A stretch of DNA of 64,000 nucleotides, from NCBI GenBank assembly GCA_019722365.1, contig JADFUC010001017.1, forward strand, positions 1 through 64,000. Direction: 5' to 3'. Positions 57,561 through 64,000 of this stretch are shown piece by piece. Under the pieces are notes generated by a model. It was not told where the DNA came from, ran no database searches, and saw only the letters and a program-made list of their open reading frames with translations. This stretch comes from Lithospermum erythrorhizon (taxonomy: Eukaryota; Streptophyta; Magnoliopsida; Boraginales; Boraginaceae). Position 1 is the first letter of the stretch; each line of letters starts with the position of its first letter. Position numbers and translations under genes: made by a program.

Positions 57561-58399
57561 ATTATATCCGCTTCAAGCCAAAACAAGCTTATCGCCGAAT
57601 ATCCAAATACAATGAAAGCAAATATGTAAAATGGCACACAAAGTCAAAATATCACCTCTGTTAAGTCAACAACTCCACTAATCGAAGCCACATCGAAATG
57701 GTCAAGATGAATGCCACTCAAGCAGTAACACCAACCGCCACCTTCAACCTAAAATCCGATTTAACAAATTCAAATAGCTTGGTGTTTTAATCAAGAATCT
57801 AGAAGATAAATACAACTCCTCATATGCTAAGAAATTAAAGCAGAGTATCGCTCCAAATTAACCCCAAAAAATCCCAAAAAAACTCCAAAAAACTCATATG
57901 AACTAAAAATGGTTCCTTATTTCCCAAGAACCCTCAAACACAAATCCTACGAATTACAAAAAGAAAGTTAAGCAAGAGGACAATTACATAACCGTAAAAC
58001 TAACATACCGCCAAGAAAAGATCGTAGAGTGTCAATTAAAAATTTAGAGAAAAGATTGGGGAAAAAATCGGAGGTTTTTGGAAAGCCGAGGTACGGAAAT
58101 TTGAGTTAAATGATTCCCAGAAAGTGGTGAAAGCACAAATAATGGATTTAAATGCATCTTTATGTAGTGTACGAGGCGCCATGACGCCAACACATGTCGA
58201 GTTTCGTTTTTCTACAACCTCCTTGTCCAAAAACTAACGAACGCATTTTGAGGCCGAACTGTGAATGAGGAATCGTAACCTAATTTTAACTAATCGCTGG
58301 AATATTCTAAGTGGAGTGCTCAGATCGCTACTTTCAACAGGCATTCCCTCTCATAAAGACGCAAGAATCATACAACGTAAGGAATTAACTCTATCGGAA
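57561..58399 (+). other. Non-coding remainder of the Tat-like element before the right LTR-like end
   Basis: No pol motif is visible. A 64-residue minus frame (58,230-58,036) has none either. The upstream part of the right LTR probably begins in this stretch, but I could not fix where. Confidence 0.4.
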
Positions 58400-58605
58400 A
58401 ATTCATAGCCTAGCATTGTGCCCCTCTATTACGCCTGGTAAATACGCATTTATTTCGCCATTCGGTGAATCTAAAAAATCTCTTTCTTATTACTTAATCC
58501 TATTCCCCGATTCGGCTACCAACTTGCAGATCTGGAAACAGTTCGCTGCCGATTCCCGACCACCTCTGCGCCTAAACTAATTCCCGAGATCATTTACTCT
58601 CGCCA
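58400..58605 (+). repeat. 3' LTR (3' portion) of the Tat-like gypsy element
   Basis: Direct-repeat partner of about 55,310-55,514. It ends near ...CTCGCCA at 58,605. The match is partial, with many substitutions and short indels. Confidence 0.55.
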
Positions 58606-60165
58606 AGTGCGAGACGCGGATCAAGTGATGACGAGAAACCATATCTAAACGACACATCTCAACTCGCTTAACAACAACGCGAGAAATTCGGAGTATTGTT
58701 CGCCCAATAAAGACCTTACATCCTAATTTACACCTCGAAAATACGCTTAATCACCGGCCTGTAAGACCTATTCTAAGTTAAAGCCTTTATTAGTGGCTCA
58801 GGGTTGCGGATCAAGATACAACCGAGTTGATTCGCTGTCAAAACATGTTGATTAGTTTACGGAAGATGTTTTTATCACTTAATACGCCGAAAGAATCAAG
58901 TGCAATATATTTTTTTGATGGAAAGAATATTATTATTTCATGTATAGAAAGATATTGCATAAGATATTTTCTTGAAGACAAAGTCAATTGTAAGTATTTT
59001 TCAAATACCTCTATATAAAGATAACCTTGAAGCCTTTTAATAGGGGTGCGTCTTACATTGTCTCTTCAGTAGAATATTCTTTACCTTATTCAGTTTGTTA
59101 GGTTCTTGTAATGTTAAAAAGCTCCTTAATTTGCTTAGACTATGTTTGTTAAGTATGGAATATCAATCGTGTGTTTTGTTTTCTTATTTCATAAATTGTG
59201 CAAACACTGGAAGAATGAATTGAGTATAAGGAGATCAAAGTCAGGAAGAATAGGGAGCCTGAAGATAGAGTTTACTATAAAGATATTGAAATAAGAAGGA
59301 TTCAACTAATTCTTTAAGTTATATTTCAATCAGTGTACAAAAGTTCTTTTCTTCATAGGACTGTGTCCTTCCAAATATGTATTTCAGACGGACCTATTAA
59401 TCGCTTTTCACTTTTATTTACTTGCTATGTTGGCTTCATGTATCAAGTATTATATTAATTGCCATCACATTTAGAATAACATTTAGTTTAGTGTCGGATT
59501 ACATTTCTTTTAATTTGTTCTCCAATCCATCTCTATAAGCAAATAAACTACAATAATACGGAGTACCATTAGAAGAATACGTGCTCAAAGACTTTCAAGC
59601 ATAATGATGATAAACTAAAAGGGTAAATGAATAATATGACTAAATATAGCCGTCCAGATGACTATAACGACAACATGCTGGGGTTGGGTAGTCATTGTCA
59701 ATTTACAAAATGCATGGTCTATGACATCTTAGTCATTGTCAATTTTACAAATGCATGGTTCATGACAGCTTAGGAGGACGGAATTTTAAAATATTACTGA
59801 AATCCTCGAATAAATATCTCGTCACGTTGCAACAAAAATTATGAAGATAATGCATTTTATGGCCTGCTAGATAAAGCTATTTAGCATAGTTTCATAAAGT
59901 GGGATTAATAAAGTTGCTATTAGAGATATTATTGGGACATTATTGATATTATTGTATATGACATTGAAAGCGCCTGCATTAGCCAGCTTTTAAAGGTTTC
60001 ATGCCATTTTATACTATTTTTTAGAGCTGGGTTCTATTAATACCCCTGAACTTCCTTCCTAAGAGCCTTATATTTTTAGCTGCCTAAAGACTCGACTCCC
60101 ATACACCTAATTTTCATTAGTAAAACAATTATATTACTTCCTTAAAATACACATCGGTGCCAAAG
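58606..60165. other. Intergenic sequence
   Basis: No gene seen. It includes a 63-residue plus frame (58,827-59,018) of no recognisable type and the 41-bp duplication described separately. Confidence 0.4.
59690..59772. repeat. Perfect-phase tandem duplication of 41 bp
   Basis: AGTCATTGTCAATTTACAAA then ATGCATGGTCTATGACATCTT is followed at once by a near copy with four or five changes. Confidence 0.9.
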
Positions 60166-61045
60166 AAATTACTATTTCGTCTCCTAACACTAAAGCATAT
60201 GCAAGTGGAAATGACTATTTTGCCCCCCTCCCCTATTTGTTTGCAAGTGCAAGAATTAAGCAGCTACGCTTTAAAATCATTATTTACTAAAAAAGTTTCG
60301 ATAACGCTCCATCATCCATAGATTTGATCAAACACAAATCTCACTCTCAACCCAACCACTCCACCTCCATCGATCACCCCAATCAAAACAAATAAGTAAC
60401 AACCCATCGATCACCCCAAAATAATCGAAATGGGCTTGAAGGGAACTCCAGTAAAAAAATCTATAAACAAATGACAAAACTCAATAATCAAATCTGGTCT
60501 TTAAATAAACCCAATAAACAAACCCCAATAATCAAAAACACTTGAAGCAACCCAACAAAAAGCTTCAACTGACACAAACCCCAAAAAAAACTCTTCGAAT
60601 TTAGTTTTGCATAATTTTTTACATTAAACCACCGAGAATCCAATTTCGATCCCTTTGATCTCAATCGCTGGCTTAATTCTTAACACTAATCGCAATCTAA
60701 TAGCTTCTCCGTGTCTATACACTTCTTTATCCAGCCTCCACAACCACCACTCTAATGGGTAATGCATCATGTAAGCCAGACGCGCGCGATTTGATCAAAT
60801 GGAGGTCGAAATGTCAGTCGGTAATTGAGATTCTCTGCGTTTGACCAAACTGACGATGTAAAGTCAACGATTTATACGTGAGAAGCAGAAGTGGGCAATA
60901 CTATACAATTCTTAAAGAAACGACAACGTTGCCCTTTAATTTAAACTCTGGCTAACTACTACACTCAAGAACAAAGTGGCGCAAAATACAATGCTTTCAC
61001 ACCCTCTATACTCTTTAGTGTTAGTGTGACAAAATAGTCATTTTA
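60166..61045. mobile_element. Candidate inverted-repeat element (MITE or Pack-MULE-like)
   Basis: AAATTACTATTTCGTCTCCT then AACACTAAAG (60,166-60,195) is inverted at 61,012-61,043 as CTTTAGTGTTAGTGTGACAA then AATAGTCATTT. More 'aaaatagtcattt' copies lie at 60,210 and 61,067. The interior on the minus strand reads like a plant 5' leader ('ggggtttgtttattggg', 'gggttgttac'). Capture of a gene leader is an inference. No transposase or target duplication was identified. Confidence 0.4.
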
Positions 61046-61179
61046 ATCGCCAAATCTGTACTTAAGGGCAACATAGTCATTTTACTAAATTTAAAATTAG
61101 CATTTCTGTGTACGCTGGCCACTAAAGATAGTGTGAGAAGCCAGGCGCCACAGACACTAAAAAATAAGATAAAAAAGAA

Positions 61180-61560
61180 CATGTATTAATTAAAATCGAT
61201 AAGAGAAAAATTTTCGAACAACAAGCCTCAATAGATTAAATATATTAGTTGCGATTTGATATTTTTATGATTTGATATAATCACAAGAGGTGAGATATTA
61301 TTGGCTACCTGTAATACTGAGTATCAAGGTGACGATGTAGATCGTTACAGAAATTAATATATCTTTGCCAATCAAGATCGCTGCCTATAAATATAAAAGC
61401 AGCGCCATCAATATTCACGAGCGACAAACAATATTCTCCCCCACCTCATATTCTATCACGATATCGCATTATCAATTCTGAGAGCTAAATAAAAAATTTC
61501 GCTATCTCATTTAATGATTTTCTATTACGCGACACTCACCTGCTAATTTCATTTAGTTAT
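61180..61560 (+). promoter_or_regulatory. TATA-containing repeat module, copy 1
   Basis: CCTATAAATATAAA at 61,384-61,397 is followed by a C-rich leader ('atattctcccccacct'). Upstream blocks 'gatttgatatttttatgatt', 'attattggctacctg' and 'agatcg.' have counterparts in copy 2 (63,345-63,660) in the same order. Either an LTR pair or a duplicated gene promoter is possible. Confidence 0.6.
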
Positions 61561-63344
61561 TTTTTCTGTTGGAATTCATTATATTTTTTCCCCGTTTTGT
61601 TATTTGTTTCGGACAAATCATATTTATTGTTTTTCCGTTATTATTGGTCAGAGATTGACACCGACGGCATAAATTTTCTTAATGATTTGTGGGTGCGTTG
61701 ATTTACATGAAATTAGCCAAGTTTATTTTTGAGTTTCAGGATGTAGGCATTGTTCAACAAAAATAAATTCTGGATAGTGCCAAAATGGTAGACACTTTTA
61801 TGGTTTTTGAAAAACTTTTGTTTCCTTTTCTTCTCAGAGAAATGTTCAAGACTACTTTATTCTACTGATTGGAGCTGAATTTTGTATTGTTACATTATGT
61901 ATTATGATCTATGTTGCATCGTATAAATGCAACAATTATATCGTGCTCAAAAATAGCATTTTCTAAGAAAAACAATGACAATTTTATTATTATTCTGTGA
62001 CGAGCAAAAATGTCAGGGGACCCTATCATTGACGAAATTAACATGCATATCAAGCTCCTGCCAGCTTCTATAAGATTGCCCTACGAAATTAATACGATTG
62101 CCTCGAAGTTTCCCATAGCATTCCATCTCGATCCTGCATTTTATGCATTTTTATTACGACAGAAAGAAGCTAAGAATTCAATTCATGATATAGTTACAAA
62201 GATTTCAATGTAATAATGATTTAATATTTTATTTTCAAGTTTCTATTATCTGCGGCGCATGCTCCAACTCGGTTAGCAGATTTGGTGAGATTCTGCATAT
62301 CAATGGTATAAAGTCGAGAAAGATCGAATCTATTATTGCTACTAAAGCTTGGGCTTTTATTTTATCAAAATAGCGATTGCTTGGCCCAAATTATATTTGA
62401 AATATTAGTATTCGCTTATAAATATGACACTTATCAACGACAATCATCAATAATAATATTATTATCTCCTTATATTTTATCATTTATAATCAAAGTTCTC
62501 AAGATTCTGTCTGTTTTTTTTTCCTCTTACTGCTCAACACTTCCTGTCGCCTCCCTTTCTAGTTTCTCGACTTCAAACTTACAGCCTTTACCATGGTCAG
62601 AAGCTAATACCTCGAACATATACTACTCAATTCATGTGCTCAAGTTTTCAGTATATTAGTTTGCAAGAATTAAAATCACTAGGATCACATATGGCTAGTT
62701 TTGTTCTTTTTCCATCACAGCAAGGCCAGCGAGCCTATTTGAGGTGTCAATTGCAAAGTATTCTAATTTATTTTCTTTATCCTCTTATTTTCTTTTCTAA
62801 TTTTCTTGCTTCTCAAATTCTTGTTTTCTTCAATATCTCTCCTCGATTTTCTTATTATCCTCAAACGAGGTTTCACATGACTCTTCTTAAATTTTTCTCA
62901 AACAGCATTTTTCAATTGACTCAACAATTTTATTACATTATCGTATTTTTTTCGTTTTCCAATATCATATCTTCATATTTTCTGGCCCGAAACACATAAA
63001 AAAAAATAGACTTTATTTTACTTTCTTCTTCATTTAAAGAAAAGAAGAAAAAAATATCATTTTCTCAAGTTTTTTCCTCCCTTTTAGAAATATCTCGAGT
63101 AATATGATATCTTTCACTTTTCTTTCCCCCATTTTATTATCCTTTTATTTAGCTTTCATATTTCATTAAAAACAAAACCAAAAAATCCAAAAAAAATTTG
63201 TTATTTATTTCTTTCCTTTAATTTTCAATGACCACCCTAAAGATTTCAATTCAATGCACAAATTAGCAGTTAACTTTGGATGATTTCTTTGACAACGACT
63301 CATCAAGCTTCAGCGCCACCCGGTACCTCCTTCAACGCCAGCCA
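61561..63344 (+). other. Sequence between the paired TATA modules; small unassigned ORFs
   Basis: A plus frame at 62,010-62,213 (67 residues) starts MSGDPIIDEINMHIKLLPAS. I do not recognise it. Two longer plus frames (62,336-62,659 and 62,634-62,999) lie in pyrimidine-rich DNA and are hydrophobic as a result, so I discount them. 62,750-63,180 is very T/C-rich. No retrotransposon domain is visible. Confidence 0.35.
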
Positions 63345-63660
63345 AATTGTGTGAGAGATAGGTATTATTGTCAGATATCGTTGATATAATTGTATTTAAA
63401 TATATTATCGTGGATTTGATACTTTATGATTCACGTAATTATGTATATTATTAGTTACCTGGGCTGATATCGCTAGTAGATCGACAAAGTTATCGTATAA
63501 ATTAACGTGATTCACAACCAAGTATCTTCATTAACCGCGATCGTCGCCTATAAATATAAAGAAGCGCTATCAATATTCTCCCCACCTATTCTATCGCTTG
63601 CGATTTCATTTCAAATAATCGATAGTGCCATAAAAATAATCCATAATATTTCTTGGCTAA
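63345..63660 (+). promoter_or_regulatory. TATA-containing repeat module, copy 2
   Basis: CCTATAAATATAAA at 63,547-63,560, 2163 bp from the first copy, with 'atcaatattctccccacct' after it and matching upstream blocks. An ATG at 63,687 follows about 130 bp downstream of the TATA string. Confidence 0.6.
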
Positions 63661-63686
63661 TTACATATTACTAATCATTAAATATA

Positions 63687-63881
63687 ATGGAATCGTTAGG
63701 TCCTAATGAACAATACAAACTATTGGATTACACTCTCACTCAAATTGGCCTCCTTCCCGCCCATTTCTCCCCACCCCTCATTACTATCCTATTACTCTCC
63801 CCACACCAAACGGAGATCTATAAGTTACCAACTTATAAAAACTGCAAGTCACTGGTAAAGTTTTATTTTTTTTACTTATAA
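63687..63881 (+). CDS. Unassigned small ORF downstream of TATA module 2
   Basis: The 64-residue frame starts MESLGPNEQYKLLDYTLTQI and contains GLLPAHFSPPL. I do not recognise the family. Its placement about 130 bp after a TATA box and a C-rich leader suggests a true first exon or an element ORF. The short LLPA motif is also present in the ORF at 62,010-62,213 (LLPASIRLP), which follows copy 1, so the two may be related. The last dozen residues are T-rich and may already be intron. Confidence 0.3.
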   Translation: MESLGPNEQYKLLDYTLTQIGLLPAHFSPPLITILLLSPHQTEIYKLPTYKNCKSLVKFYFFYL

Positions 63882-64000
63882 GCTTCGTAAGTCAAAAAGA
63901 CAGCTTTATCGCTGGCACTCCTTATGTCAGTCATGTTGTTTTATCGGGTTGGCAATCATGATATCCTCAGCCTATATGAACTTGGTCTCTATTTGCATCT

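Larger units (their letters stand above)
55180..58605 (+). mobile_element. Ty3/gypsy element (Tat-like), internally deleted
   Basis: Related direct repeats near the ends (about 55,310-55,514 and 58,400-58,605, sharing 'atttatttc.ccattcgg', 'aatctaaaa.tct' and 'ga.atcattcactc') flank plus-strand gag and protease remnants. No RT, RNase H or integrase motif is seen, and only about 1 kb separates protease from the right repeat, so most of pol is missing. Outer LTR limits are uncertain. Confidence 0.68.

Noticed and set aside
62336..62999. Two plus frames of 107 and 121 residues
   Set aside because: They lie in a pyrimidine-rich tract, overlap in different frames and read as Ser/Phe/Leu-rich low complexity.
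1..64000. tRNA, rRNA or organelle-derived insertions
   Set aside because: I looked for cloverleaf-type and conserved rRNA words and for plastid-like coding runs and saw none. A covariance-model scan would be needed to exclude small RNA genes.

Overview
The window reads as plant (dicot-type) nuclear DNA: AT-rich, with no bacterial-style gene packing, no rRNA or tRNA gene that I could find, and most recognisable coding material belonging to decayed plant transposable elements. Only one intact, gene-like CDS stands out: a 117-residue membrane protein at 30862-31215 on the minus strand. The species cannot be named from this window.

1-17,576 is a nested retrotransposon block. A Ty3/gypsy element lies on the plus strand (5' LTR cut by the window start, ending at 1761; 3' LTR about 15,357-17,576). 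Its gag is split by a complete but decayed Ty1/copia element of SIRE type on the minus strand (LTRs 2301-3605 and 11,179-12,514; gag, integrase, RT and RNase H between them, plus an extra ORF between pol and the 3' LTR). Gypsy gag resumes right after the copia LTR, followed by protease, RT and RNase H. The integrase appears to be missing.

17,577-24,187 is intergenic. It holds a GC-rich candidate DNA-transposon island rich in GGTACCACGTTAA motifs in both orientations (18,940-20,075) and one copy of an LTR-like promoter repeat (about 21,380-22,310). A diverged second copy lies inverted at about 52,030-53,000.

24,188-30,060 is a second copia element (Tnt1-like, plus strand) with both LTRs and gag, protease, integrase, RT and RNase H remnants, broken by stops and frameshifts. 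The single conserved gene follows at 30,862-31,215.

31,216-49,600 is repeat-rich: a 27-bp AT minisatellite, two copies of a roughly 200-bp module with attached 31-bp repeats, a PIF/Harbinger transposon relic with transposase and an ORF1-like start (37,980-40,857), a foldback structure near 41.8-42.15 kb, a Stowaway-like MITE (about 42,862-43,113), a possible gypsy LTR (43.7-46.7 kb) and the C-terminal end of a hAT transposase (about 48.5-48.8 kb).

49,600-64,000 holds the inverted LTR-like copy, a small internally deleted gypsy element with gag and protease remnants between short LTR-like ends (about 55.2-58.6 kb), a 41-bp tandem duplication, a roughly 1-kb inverted-repeat region that could be a MITE or Pack-MULE, and two copies of a TATA-containing module 2.16 kb apart (about 61.2-61.5 and 63.35-63.65 kb), each followed by a small unassigned ORF.

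I found no convincing new gene system. The most useful leads are the motif island at 19 kb, the paired TATA modules at 61-64 kb, the inverted LTR-like family, the hairpin minisatellite inside the gypsy LTR and the unusual open frame upstream of the one conserved gene. All boundaries for decayed elements are by-eye estimates.
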